From: Deltaproteobacteria bacterium
GTDB lineage: Bacteria; Desulfobacterota; Desulfobacteria; Desulfobacterales; Desulfobacteraceae
Direction of reading: 5' to 3'
Assembly: GCA_027858995.1 (NCBI GenBank)
Contig: JAQIBP010000078.1
Span: 1-55,724 of the forward strand
DNA length: 55,724 nt
Shown: piece by piece, positions 8,613 to 17,564 of the stretch
Position numbering within the stretch: position 1 is the stretch's first letter
Layout of the letters: every line of letters starts with the position of its first letter
Position numbers and translations under genes: made by a program
The notes under the pieces: model-generated
The model's database searches: none
Seen by the model: the letters and a program-made list of their open reading frames with translations, nothing else
Told to the model about the DNA's origin: nothing

Positions 8613-10365
8613 AGGTTGAAAGGCTGTATTTTTTTAATTTTCGAACAACTGTTGAGTGGTCTATTTCCATTTTTTTAGCAATCTCTCTTGTTGTTCGACA
8701 AATTTTCAACATATGAAGCAAAATATCTTTCTCATAAGCCATCATAGCGTTTTTAAAATTAAAAACATTTACTTCTTCAGGGTTGAAAGGCTTTATAATT
8801 TCTGTTGTCAGTCTGAAATCTTTTAGCAGATGCTCATCTAAGTACCTTGAGTCACTCAGAACCACGCCTTTTTTTATAATGTTTTTTAGTTCTCTCACAT
8901 TACCGGGAAAATTGTATTTTTGTATCATGCTGAATGCTTCAAAGCTGATTTTTTTTTGTGCCTGAAATTGTTTGTTATATTTATCCAAATAGTGATTCAC
9001 TATGTCAAAGATATCTTCAGGCCTTTCTCTAAGGGGCGGCATGGTAATTGTAAACGTATTTATTCGATAAAATAAATCTTGCCGAAATCGCTTCTGTTTA
9101 ACACGAGATTCCAAGTTTCTGTTAGTAGCTGCAATAATAGTACAATCAATCTTGCGGGGTTTAATGCCGCCGACCCTCATCACCTTTTGGTCATCAAAAT
9201 ATTTTAGCAATTTACTTTGCAATACAAGGGGGATCTCTCCTATTTCATCAAGGAACAGTGTCCCGTTTTCAGAAAGCTCAATAAGCCCAGGTTTCCCATT
9301 GCTTCTTGCTCCTGTAAAAGCCCCTTTTTCATATCCAAATAATTCGGCTTCTAAAAGGTTATCCGGCAGCGCTGCGCAATTTATTTGCATAAAGATCTTG
9401 TTTTTTCGTCTGCTGTTTTTATGGATAAATTTTGCCATTAATCCTTTGCCGGTTCCACTTTCTCCAAGTAAGAGGATATTTGACACTTCCATGTGTGAGA
9501 GTTTAAGTGCTATTTTCAGCACGGATTGAATTGCTTCACTTTCTCCAACCACATCCTGCTTTTTCATTTCCTGTAGATTCATTTCCTGTAAAACATTTCT
9601 CAGCCTATCAGATTCTTCTAAACTCTTTTCCAGTTTTTCCTTGATAATATTCAATGATGTAAGATCACGGGAATTTATGACAACCAGGGAGATTTCCCCG
9701 CTTTCATTAAAAACCGGGGTTCCAGTAGCTAAAATTTTATTTTTGGTTTTTTTTACATTTTGAACAATGGTAACTTGTTTTTTCTTTTTCAGCACTTGGG
9801 TAGTGACGGATTTGTCAAACATCCCCCTCTGTATCAATTCGTCTACTTTTTTACCAATAACATCCTGCTTTCTTATTTTATTCAGTTTCTCTGATGCTTT
9901 ATTGATGTTTACTACATAGCCTTGTCCATCACAAACCCACAAGGCATCAGATACAGACTGAAAAATTGCATTCAATTCTTTATTTTGGGACTTATAAAAT
10001 TCTAATTTTTTAGCCGCCTGTTCAAATAAAATTGTTTGTTGAAAACTGACAACTATCCCAAGAAATAAATCTTTCTCTTTTATTGTGGAAATATTCAGGA
10101 TGATACTTATTCCTTTCTCTGTTATTTGCTGCCCAAGAATATCATCTTTATTTTTTAAAGCATCGGTTGCTATTTTGCCAATTTCAGGCAAGGACTTGGA
10201 GATAGACTCTCCTCTCATTTCCTGTTTTTTTATCCCCAAAATCGCGAAAGCCTTTTCATTAGTGCTTAAGATAGTTCCTTCGGTGTCAATAATAATCTTA
10301 CCATTATTGGTCGCATTAAATATATGCTCAGGGCATATCTGATTAAAAACATTTTCTTTTTTCAA
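8602..10365 (-). CDS. Sigma-54-dependent transcriptional activator with two PAS domains
   Basis: 587 residues. The order is PAS (about 12-110), PAS (about 130-240), AAA+ sigma-54 interaction domain (about 272-500) and C-terminal helix-turn-helix (about 555-580). The AAA+ domain has Walker A GESGTGKG (301-308), the sigma-54 contact loop GAFTGA (348-353) and Walker B GTLFLDE (368-374). The HTH (REIAKKMEIDHSTVVRKL) resembles the TyrR/PrdR type found on amino-acid-catabolism activators. There is no receiver domain, so it probably senses a small ligand through a PAS domain. The start appears to be TTG with AAGGA upstream. It probably drives the operon beginning at 8354 through the three dyads in between. 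Confidence 0.93.
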   Translation of the reverse strand: MKKENVFNQICPEHIFNATNNGKIIIDTEGTILSTNEKAFAILGIKKQEMRGESISKSLPEIGKIATDALKNKDDILGQQITEKGISIILNISTIKEKDLFLGIVVSFQQTILFEQAAKKLEFYKSQNKELNAIFQSVSDALWVCDGQGYVVNINKASEKLNKIRKQDVIGKKVDELIQRGMFDKSVTTQVLKKKKQVTIVQNVKKTKNKILATGTPVFNESGEISLVVINSRDLTSLNIIKEKLEKSLEESDRLRNVLQEMNLQEMKKQDVVGESEAIQSVLKIALKLSHMEVSNILLLGESGTGKGLMAKFIHKNSRRKNKIFMQINCAALPDNLLEAELFGYEKGAFTGARSNGKPGLIELSENGTLFLDEIGEIPLVLQSKLLKYFDDQKVMRVGGIKPRKIDCTIIAATNRNLESRVKQKRFRQDLFYRINTFTITMPPLRERPEDIFDIVNHYLDKYNKQFQAQKKISFEAFSMIQKYNFPGNVRELKNIIKKGVVLSDSRYLDEHLLKDFRLTTEIIKPFNPEEVNVFNFKNAMMAYEKDILLHMLKICRTTREIAKKMEIDHSTVVRKLKKYSLSTSGA

Positions 10366-11142
10366 AATTAATATTCCTTATCCATTTCAAGAATTTTCCA
10401 AAAAAATACCACAATTAAATAATAAATACCATTAACAAAAAGTTTGTATTCTGTTGTAATTTTCGTACTCCGAATAATATTGGATTTGAATCTGAATTTT
10501 TAAGAATAATTAAATTATCATGGCTGAATTTAGAACTTTTTAAAAGTAGGAAAAAAGTGATTATATTGTCTATTTATATTGGGTTTCGGTTTGGAATTAT
10601 TGGTGTTTAGTGTTATTCGTAGTGCTCAGTCCAGATAAATTTTAGGTAACCCCATATATGGTGTATGATCTTTTTCCAACCTTAAAATTTTTATTCAATT
10701 ATATAAACCATGGGCATCATGCCAAGCCATTTCCCAGCACTAATTTTTATAATATAAAGAGTGGATTTTCTGTGTGATGAATGGGATTTATCCTGACCAC
10801 ATGATGTAGTGACGGTCTTTGATAAAAAAACAGGGACTCTTATTAATAGTCCAGGCTTTTAAATCAAGCTTTTGAGGATTTTCATTGCAAATAAAGTCCT
10901 CAGTTTAAAACCTTTAAAATACAGATAGAAATGAAAATATTTTTCATTCATAATTTTAAAAATGATCAGCATGAAATCTTGATTATAATTGTATAAAATG
11001 GAAAAATTAGAATCCTTCCAAATCGTGATTTATATCTTACTATGACTTTATTACAGTTGAATGTTGTTTTCATCTCTGATAAGGATATCATAGCTCAATC
11101 ATATGGTTTCAAATTACTGGATCTAAAAAATAAGAGGTGTCC

Positions 11143-11280
11143 ATGTATGTATCCGAATGCATTTATCCGAATAAAAAAGAGCACAAATTGATAGATCTAA
11201 TGCAGGGAAGTATCTACAACATCAAAGATGATTGTAATGAAACCTTTGAAAATTTAATAAATTGTCAGGAAATAATTTGA
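11143..11280 (+). CDS. Possible 45-residue small protein, unknown
   Basis: An ATG with a good ribosome site (AGAGGTG, about 4 bases upstream) opens a 45-codon frame ending in TGA at 11278-11280. The peptide starts MYVSECIYPNKKEHK and ends NCQEII, with three cysteines and no membrane segment. I do not recognise it. Another short frame (from 11042) overlaps it in a different phase, so it may be a fragment of a decayed gene. It ends 16 bp before the orphan tRNA tail. Confidence 0.25.
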   Translation: MYVSECIYPNKKEHKLIDLMQGSIYNIKDDCNETFENLINCQEII

Positions 11281-11296
11281 ATATAACCAATGGGTC

Positions 11297-11324
11297 CGCG
11301 GTTCAAGTCCGTGCTGGGGAGCCA
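11297..11324 (+). other. Orphan tRNA 3' end (T-arm, acceptor strand and CCA), att-like relic
   Basis: CGCGG-TTCAAGT-CCGTG forms a proper T-arm with a seven-base loop (one G-T pair). It is followed by a 7-base acceptor strand CTGGGGA, discriminator G and CCA. No D-arm, anticodon arm or 5' acceptor strand precedes it, so it is not a working tRNA. The GGGGAGCCA ending resembles tRNA-Asn. Such 3' copies are left at the far end of elements that integrate into tRNA genes. With this orientation the element would lie to the left, including the aldehyde oxidoreductase operon. Confidence 0.55.
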
Positions 11325-11518
11325 ACTTAAATAAAGCTTATCCAAGTCATCTGCCTTATCATGATTTTTTTATTCCTGCCAATTTTATACAAATTGAACT
11401 TATCCAATAAATTTGATAAAATATATTTTTTCTTTTTTTTACCAGATAGAACATGGTCGTTATTTAATTTGCAATAATGCTCTGGAACTCGAACTTATTA
11501 AAGGAGTCAATACTACCT

Positions 11519-13219
11519 ATGATCCATAGAATAATCATTTTTTTAAGTCTCATATGTTTCATCTGTTCAAGCGGTAATATTACTGCAAAAACCAGTGGTA
11601 ATAAGAGTGAAGATAACAAAGCTGCAGCATCAGAGAATAAGGATATCAATTCAGAATCTGATCTGACTAAGACATCCCTTGAAATGCTGCATTCCATTAT
11701 TACGCTTAAAAAAGATCTGAAAAAGCTAATTTCACAAAAAAAAATGGAGCTTGGCAAAAGTGTTTCCCAGGCTGAACAACTGTCCATTAAAGCTGAATTG
11801 GATAAACTGGATCAGTCACTTGCTGATGCTGATTTTGATTTTGAAAGAATTGCAACCGGTGTTGATGTTGTTTTGCTGGAAGAAAAAAAAAAAATACCTT
11901 TTAATTGGAAAGATGAGATAGTTTCCCTTGTTGAACCTGGGATCAAAGAACTCAAAAAGATGACGAAAAAAGCCAGGGATAAGACAAAATTCAAGGATAA
12001 ATTATCTTCTTTTCAGAAACTGCTCCCCATTGTCAGAAAAGCCAATAAAAATCTTCAGGATTTGATTTTAAAAACCAGTGATACAAATTTGAAAAAAAAT
12101 ATTAAAAAACTGGTGCCCGAGTGGCAGGGGATTGAGAATCAACTCCAGCATAAGGTTGAAATCATTCAATTGGAGCTGGCGGAAATGCAAGCCCAGGAGC
12201 AGTCATTGGTTGAATCCACCCAGGTTTCCATTAAAAATTTTTTCAAGAACCGGGGCTTTTTCCTGTTTATTGCTCTAATTGCATGCATAGGCCTTTTTTT
12301 GTTTCTGCGATTCTCCTATTTGTTCACGATTAAATATATCCCGGGATATAATGCAAAATACCGTCCCTTTCACATAAGAGCACTGGATCTTTCTTTCCGG
12401 ATGATGACCGTTGTTTTGATTATGTTTGTTCTTATTCTGGTATTTTACAGTTTTGAGGATTGGGTTCTGCTTTCTCTTACCATAATTTTTTTTCTAGGTC
12501 TTGGCTGGACTGTCAAAAATACCCTGCCTAAATTCTGGCATCAGAGCCGGCTGATGCTCAATGTCGGAGCTGTAAGGGAAGGAGAACGAATTACCCTTCA
12601 CGATGTGCCATGGCTGGTAAAACATATTAATGTGTTTACTATGGTTGAAAATCCTTATCTTGGCATCACACTTAGGCTACCCATTGAAAAATTATTGGAT
12701 AAGGTCTCCCGCCCCTTTCATAAAACTGAGCCCTGGTTTCCATGTAAGAGAAATGACTGGGTGATTCTGGCAGACGGTACAAGAGGATGCGTGACCAGCC
12801 TGTCCCATGAAATAGTGGAGCTGGTTCAGCGCGGCGGTGCCAGAAAAGTCTATCAAACTTCTGATTTCCTTGCCCAGTCACCTTTGAATCTCTCTGCAAA
12901 TTTCAGGCTGAAAATTCCTTTTGGCATCTCCTATGATCTCCAGGCCATATCAACAAACAGGGTTCTGGATACTCTGGACAGCTATATCCGGGATAAAATT
13001 GAGCAAGAGGGCTATGAAAAATCTATGTTGAATCTCAGGGTTGAATTTTTCCAGGCTGGCGGATCTTCCCTTGACCTTGTGGTAATTGCTGATTTTAAGG
13101 GAGAGATGGCACACTTGTATAACAGGTTATCCAGGGCTATCCAGAGATGGTGTGTGGATGCCTGTACTGAAAACAACTGGGAAATTCCCTTTCCCCAGCT
13201 TACGGTGCATAAAAAATAG
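11519..13219 (+). CDS. MscS-like mechanosensitive channel family membrane protein
   Basis: 566 residues from the ATG at 11519, preferred because AAGGAG lies upstream and a signal-like segment (IIIFLSLICFIC) follows at once; an in-frame ATG at 11477 would add 14 residues. A long, charged, probably coiled-coil periplasmic part (about 40-230) is followed by three hydrophobic segments (about 244-262, 292-312 and 318-336). Then comes a beta domain and a cytoplasmic alpha/beta domain ending EIPFPQLTVH, the classic MscS C-terminal pattern. Such channels open under membrane tension to release solutes. Only 13 bp separate it from the helicase gene, so the two are probably co-transcribed. Confidence 0.85.
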   Translation: MIHRIIIFLSLICFICSSGNITAKTSGNKSEDNKAAASENKDINSESDLTKTSLEMLHSIITLKKDLKKLISQKKMELGKSVSQAEQLSIKAELDKLDQSLADADFDFERIATGVDVVLLEEKKKIPFNWKDEIVSLVEPGIKELKKMTKKARDKTKFKDKLSSFQKLLPIVRKANKNLQDLILKTSDTNLKKNIKKLVPEWQGIENQLQHKVEIIQLELAEMQAQEQSLVESTQVSIKNFFKNRGFFLFIALIACIGLFLFLRFSYLFTIKYIPGYNAKYRPFHIRALDLSFRMMTVVLIMFVLILVFYSFEDWVLLSLTIIFFLGLGWTVKNTLPKFWHQSRLMLNVGAVREGERITLHDVPWLVKHINVFTMVENPYLGITLRLPIEKLLDKVSRPFHKTEPWFPCKRNDWVILADGTRGCVTSLSHEIVELVQRGGARKVYQTSDFLAQSPLNLSANFRLKIPFGISYDLQAISTNRVLDTLDSYIRDKIEQEGYEKSMLNLRVEFFQAGGSSLDLVVIADFKGEMAHLYNRLSRAIQRWCVDACTENNWEIPFPQLTVHKK

Positions 13220-13232
13220 AAAAGGTTTGATT

Positions 13233-15593
13233 TTGGCAAAATCCAAAGCAGAGAAAAAAAAACAGAAACGAAAAGCAAAGAAGAAACAGGTCAAATTATC
13301 AAGATTAAAAAAGACAGCAAAGAAAAATGGCTGGTTCCATCTTGATGAGGCCCACTATTTTATAAGTATAGACAATATGGATCGGGCTGTAAAATCCATT
13401 AAAAAAGCAGCCAGAGTACTTCCCAATGAAGAAGATGTTTTTATGGCAATGGGACATATCGGCCAATATATGGAAGATACTGCCCTGGAACTTGATGCCA
13501 TGGCAGGTATGGATAAAATTGGAAAAATAACCGATGAGATGAAAATTGACAGGATTATCAAGCTTGTTAACCTGGAAAGATTTCATGAATGCACCAAAGA
13601 AGCCAAAAAGGTATTGAGTGAATTTGCCAGACTTAAACTTAAAGGTAAGAGAAAAACCAAGGCCCAGATAGAGGAGATAATTGAATATTGTAATTTAGTG
13701 ATTTCTGCTGAACAAGAAGAGGCAAAGTTTACAAAAAACTCTTTTGATCCTGATCATCAAAAGAGGAAAACAAAACATGCAAAAGAAGATCAAATCTTAA
13801 ATGATCTTAAAAAAAAGAAGAACGCTGAAAACAAGCAGCAATTAATAAAATCTTCTGACATTCCAAAAGTTCCTGTAACCTGTAAGATTGATAAAAATTC
13901 TTTTTTTAAAGCCTTGTCAGATCCTGAACCTGCAAGTCCGGAAAAGTATGAACTTGCTCTGTTGAGTCATCGGATTCGTTTTACTGAATCCTTTGAAACA
14001 CTTATCTGTCTCTCTTCTCTTACCGAGGTGAAATCATTCTGGTACCAGGAAGAGACTGCAAAAAAAGTATTAAAGCAGTTCAGGGGAAGGGCAATGCTGT
14101 CCGATGAAGTCGGCCTTGGCAAGACTATTGAAGCCTTGATCATATTTCTGGAATACATCAAAAGAGGCATGGTCAAGACAGCTCTGATTTTGACCCCTAC
14201 TCCTCTTGTCAGCCAGTGGAAAGAGGAGATAAAATTAAAATTTAACATGGATATTCCCTCGACAAATGATCCAGGGTTTAAATCAGGTTCCAAAAAATTC
14301 TGGAAAAACCCTTTTGTTATTGCATCCATTAACCATGCCAAATCAAAGAAGAATTTTGATATTATAACTGCAAGAAATTATGATATGATCATTGTTGATG
14401 AGGCTCATCATTTAAAGAACAGAACCACCCTGAACTGGAAGCTTGTCAACTCCCTGAAAAAAAGATTTATCCTTCTTTTAACGGCAACACCTGTGGAAAA
14501 CAATCTCATGGAGCTTTACAACCTCATTACCCTGCTAAAACCGGGTCAGCTTGATACTGCCACAGCATTCAGGGAGAAATTCATGAAACGGGGAGATCCT
14601 ACTGACCCCAGGAATCGCGTTCTTCTCAAGGAGTTGCTTGATCAGGTTATGATCCGTAATACAAGGGCATTGGCAGGAATTCATATTCCTCCGAGATTTG
14701 CCGAGACCATACGCATTGAGCCTGTAAAAGCTGATAAGGTGTTTTATGAGAGATTGGAAGCTTTGATTATCTCCCTGAATGAAAAAAAGCAGGGCAGGGC
14801 AAAAATGGTTGTTAAAAATTTGCTGGCACAGGCAGGTTCTTCACCAAAGGCCGTAGAATTGACCCTTGGCAGAATGCTTGAAAAAGAAAACTATCTTTTT
14901 GAACATGAAGAAGAACTCAGGGCAGTGAAGAACTTGTGCAGAACTACTCTGGATACACCCAAGAACAAGGCCCTGATGAAGGTGATCAAAGCCACCAGAG
15001 AGAAGGTTATTGTTTTTGTTAAATATAGAGGGACAATTGAGCATCTTGCTGAATTTTTAGAGTGGAACAATCTATCCTTCTCTCTTTTTCACGGCTCAAT
15101 GAACAACCGTCAAAAAGATGAGGCTATTGAGGTTTTTAAAAATAAGACCCAGGTATTGGTCACAACAGAAATCGGAGGTGAGGGAAGAAACCTCCAGTTT
15201 TGTTCAAGAATGGTTAATTATGATTTACCATGGAATCCCATGAAAATAGAACAGAGAATTGGCCGTATTCACAGGATAGGCCAGGAGAATCAAGTGCAGA
15301 TTTTTAATTTTTGTGCTGCAGGTTCCATTGAGGATTATATTCTTGATGTCCTTGATCGGAAGATTAATATGTTTGAAATGGTAATTGGCGAGATAGACAT
15401 GATCCTGGGGCGTGTCAGAGGGGAGAAGGAGTTTAGTGAAATGGTCTATGATATCTGGATGAATTCAAAGACAGAGCAGGATCGGAAAAAATCTTTTACA
15501 AACCTGGGTGCAAGATTGAAAAGGGCTAAGATTGGGTATCATAAAACCCGTGAACTGGATGATAAATTATTTGGTGACACCTATGAACTCTGA
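13233..15593 (+). CDS. SNF2/HepA-type DNA helicase or translocase with a TPR-like N-terminus
   Basis: 786 residues from a TTG at 13233, chosen because AAAAGG lies 7 bases upstream and the previous gene ends at 13219. The N-terminal ~20 residues are extremely lysine-rich, then a TPR-like helical segment follows (about 32-110). The SNF2 core has Walker A in SDEVGLGKT (about 290-298), DEAH at 389-392 and a C-terminal RecA lobe with the GRIHRIGQ motif VI. It resembles RapA/HepA-like Swi2/Snf2 ATPases that move along duplex DNA and displace bound proteins. It overlaps the next gene by 11 bp, implying joint function. The substrate is unknown. Confidence 0.9.
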   Translation: MAKSKAEKKKQKRKAKKKQVKLSRLKKTAKKNGWFHLDEAHYFISIDNMDRAVKSIKKAARVLPNEEDVFMAMGHIGQYMEDTALELDAMAGMDKIGKITDEMKIDRIIKLVNLERFHECTKEAKKVLSEFARLKLKGKRKTKAQIEEIIEYCNLVISAEQEEAKFTKNSFDPDHQKRKTKHAKEDQILNDLKKKKNAENKQQLIKSSDIPKVPVTCKIDKNSFFKALSDPEPASPEKYELALLSHRIRFTESFETLICLSSLTEVKSFWYQEETAKKVLKQFRGRAMLSDEVGLGKTIEALIIFLEYIKRGMVKTALILTPTPLVSQWKEEIKLKFNMDIPSTNDPGFKSGSKKFWKNPFVIASINHAKSKKNFDIITARNYDMIIVDEAHHLKNRTTLNWKLVNSLKKRFILLLTATPVENNLMELYNLITLLKPGQLDTATAFREKFMKRGDPTDPRNRVLLKELLDQVMIRNTRALAGIHIPPRFAETIRIEPVKADKVFYERLEALIISLNEKKQGRAKMVVKNLLAQAGSSPKAVELTLGRMLEKENYLFEHEEELRAVKNLCRTTLDTPKNKALMKVIKATREKVIVFVKYRGTIEHLAEFLEWNNLSFSLFHGSMNNRQKDEAIEVFKNKTQVLVTTEIGGEGRNLQFCSRMVNYDLPWNPMKIEQRIGRIHRIGQENQVQIFNFCAAGSIEDYILDVLDRKINMFEMVIGEIDMILGRVRGEKEFSEMVYDIWMNSKTEQDRKKSFTNLGARLKRAKIGYHKTRELDDKLFGDTYEL

Positions 15594-16659
15594 TCCTTCC
15601 AATATTGAAAATGATCTGGATCTTATGGAGTTTACAACCCGGTTTTTAAAGGATAGAGGTGCTCTCCTGGAATCCAGGAATGAAGCCATAGACGCTCTTT
15701 TGCCCGGAGATCTTTTTGCTGCATTGGATGTTGAAGATCATATTACCATGACCAGGGATGCAGGGGATATAAAAAAATTTGAAGGGAAAAAATGTTATTC
15801 CATAGAATTTCAAAGCCCTTTGCTTGACAAAATTGTATCAATGGCAGGTGCACACCCGCCTTTTCTTCATGCTGATTTGAATTTTAATTATTTAAAGACA
15901 CAGGGATTTGCAAACCTTATCAGGAAACAGTTTACATTCCTTAAAAGTAAAATCAAGGTCACAGGCACAGCAGAGGTTAAAACAAGATATATCCATTTAA
16001 CCTGTAAATTCATTGCCCAGAGCGACGAGCAAAAACAGGGACTTGTGGATTTTTCCTTTAATCTTGATACTGGAGCCATAGCACCTGGAATGTCAGGGAT
16101 GATGGCGGGTACAGAAAAACAATACAAGACAGAAAACATTCAAGGTTGTTCACAAAAAGAGACCATGCATATCCATAAATTGGTACAAGTTTATGGTCCT
16201 GCTGCTGTTGAAGATGAACTTGCAGAGTTTAAGCAGAGTATGAACCGAAGGTTTAAAAGAGATTCCAAAAGTCTTGACGAATATTATAATGCTTTGGGAA
16301 AAGAGATGGAGGAGAGTCTTTCAAGAACAGGAATTTCAGATAAATTGATTAAGGATAGAGAAGAGAAACTTGCCATGATTCCCAATGAGCTTGCTGTGAA
16401 AAAAAAAGATCTGTTAAACAAGTACAGTATCAGGATCAGTCTTGTTCCTGTGGCAGTCCTGGCAGTGACAACCTCTTGTGTTAGGGTTTTTGTTACAGTG
16501 GTGTCAGGCCATGAAAAGATGAATGCTTCACTGACATACAATCCTGTAACAAAACTAATGGATCCCATGGTTTGTAAATCCTGCGGCATCAGTACCTATT
16601 CCATTGGGCCGGGCAAAGAGATGAAATTATATTGTACTGACTGCCATGATCAGATCTGA
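15583..16659 (+). CDS. Uncharacterised protein with C-terminal zinc ribbon, helicase partner
   Basis: 358 residues from the ATG at 15583, which overlaps the helicase stop by 11 bp; no strong ribosome site is visible, as expected for translational coupling. I do not recognise a named family. Visible parts are an acidic N-terminus, a mixed alpha/beta middle, a basic/acidic helical stretch (about 195-285) and a C-terminal CxxC...CxxC zinc ribbon (CKSCG and CTDC) in the last ~35 residues. No membrane segments are present. The overlap suggests it is a dedicated partner of the SNF2 protein, perhaps for DNA or RNA recognition, but that is inference. Confidence 0.8.
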   Translation: MNSDPSNIENDLDLMEFTTRFLKDRGALLESRNEAIDALLPGDLFAALDVEDHITMTRDAGDIKKFEGKKCYSIEFQSPLLDKIVSMAGAHPPFLHADLNFNYLKTQGFANLIRKQFTFLKSKIKVTGTAEVKTRYIHLTCKFIAQSDEQKQGLVDFSFNLDTGAIAPGMSGMMAGTEKQYKTENIQGCSQKETMHIHKLVQVYGPAAVEDELAEFKQSMNRRFKRDSKSLDEYYNALGKEMEESLSRTGISDKLIKDREEKLAMIPNELAVKKKDLLNKYSIRISLVPVAVLAVTTSCVRVFVTVVSGHEKMNASLTYNPVTKLMDPMVCKSCGISTYSIGPGKEMKLYCTDCHDQI

Positions 16660-16724
16660 AGTGCTGTCAGCTGCTGCTGCAAAATAAGGATTTCCTCAAG
16701 TTTTGTATCGGGAAAACAGTGATA

Positions 16725-17564
16725 TTATCTCAGCAACCTGTGAATAATCAACAGAATAAGATAAGCTGTGCCACTTAAAACAATGATGGTGGGTCCGCTG
16801 GAAAGGCTCAATGAATAACTCAATCCAAGACCTGCCCATGTGAAAAAAAGGCATATAAATATTGAATAAGTCATCATCTGCCACAGACGTTTTGCATAAA
16901 AGGAAGCTATGGCCGGCGGGATGGTTAATAAAGCAATAACCAGGACAATTCCGACTATTCTTACAAGAAGCACGATTGTAAGAGCTGTTAGAATGAGAAG
17001 TAAGAGATAAAAAAATGTGGTATTGATACCTCTTAAAGATGTAAATTCATCATCAAAGCAGACACTGAAAAACCGGTTGAAAAACAGAATAAATATGCCA
17101 AGCACCAGAACATCAAGGCATGCAACATATAAAAGATCCCTGCCTGAAATCAACAGGATATCACCAAACAGATAAGATGCAAGATTGAAATAGCCCGGTG
17201 TCATGTCAATTAAAAGGATTCCCGATGCCATGCCCACTGCCCATAAGGTGCCGATAATGGTATCTTCTCTCTCTTTTGCATGAAGACTGACAAGGCCAAC
17301 GATTACTGCAGCAATGATTGCAGCAAGAACAGCTCCGAAAATTGGATCAAACCATGTAAGCCCCATGTTAACCTGCAGAAAAAGAGCAAGCCCTATACCT
17401 CCGAATACACAGTGGGAAATAGCTCCGGCAAGGTAGCCGATTCTTTTAATGGTGACAAATGTTCCAATGATACCAAAGCAGATTGAGGCAAGGCCGCCCA
17501 TGATAAAAGCATATCTCAAAAACAAGTTGTCAGGATCAAAGATTGCATCAAGCAATTCAATCAT
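16725..17564 (-). CDS. znuB: Zinc/manganese ABC transporter permease (ZnuB-like)
   Basis: 279 residues from the ATG at 17564, preferred because GAGGG lies 8 bases upstream; in-frame ATGs further upstream lie deeper in the ATPase gene. It has about eight hydrophobic segments and the ABC-3 family pattern, including GGIGLALF near the N-terminus and an ALLTIPPAIA segment near residue 210. It would form the membrane channel for Zn2+ or Mn2+ import. Its start overlaps the end of the ATPase gene by 8 bp, so the two are translated together. Confidence 0.9.
   Translation of the reverse strand: MIELLDAIFDPDNLFLRYAFIMGGLASICFGIIGTFVTIKRIGYLAGAISHCVFGGIGLALFLQVNMGLTWFDPIFGAVLAAIIAAVIVGLVSLHAKEREDTIIGTLWAVGMASGILLIDMTPGYFNLASYLFGDILLISGRDLLYVACLDVLVLGIFILFFNRFFSVCFDDEFTSLRGINTTFFYLLLLILTALTIVLLVRIVGIVLVIALLTIPPAIASFYAKRLWQMMTYSIFICLFFTWAGLGLSYSLSLSSGPTIIVLSGTAYLILLIIHRLLR

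Larger units (their letters stand above)
8553..8624. repeat. 72-bp inverted repeat with perfect 19-bp arms containing activator sites 2 and 3
   Basis: The left arm GCCTTTCAACCTCTGGTGC (8553-8571) is the exact reverse complement of 8606-8624. Inner CACCAA/TTGGTG pairs extend the symmetry. The right arm lies within the 3' end of the activator gene. The RNA could fold and end activator transcription, but the following T-run on the minus strand is weak, so an operator role is at least as likely. Confidence 0.8.
10366..11518. other. Long AT-rich intergenic region with relics
   Basis: This 1.15-kb gap contains no full-length gene. It holds the upstream region of the sigma-54 activator gene, a near-perfect palindrome ACCCCATATATGGTGT at 10649-10664 (7 of 8 pairs), a possible 45-codon frame (11143-11280) and an orphan tRNA 3' end (11297-11324). 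The mixture of relics and lack of coding capacity suggest a recombination boundary. Confidence 0.6.

Noticed and set aside
8553-8624. Simple rho-independent terminator of the sigma-54 activator gene
   Set aside because: The stem is long and perfect, but the loop is 34 bases and the following minus-strand T-run is weak. The arms contain the same dyad as the separate site at 8494, so a regulatory reading fits better.
11292-11324. Functional tRNA gene
   Set aside because: Only the T-arm and 3' acceptor strand are present; no D-arm, anticodon arm or 5' acceptor strand can be folded upstream.
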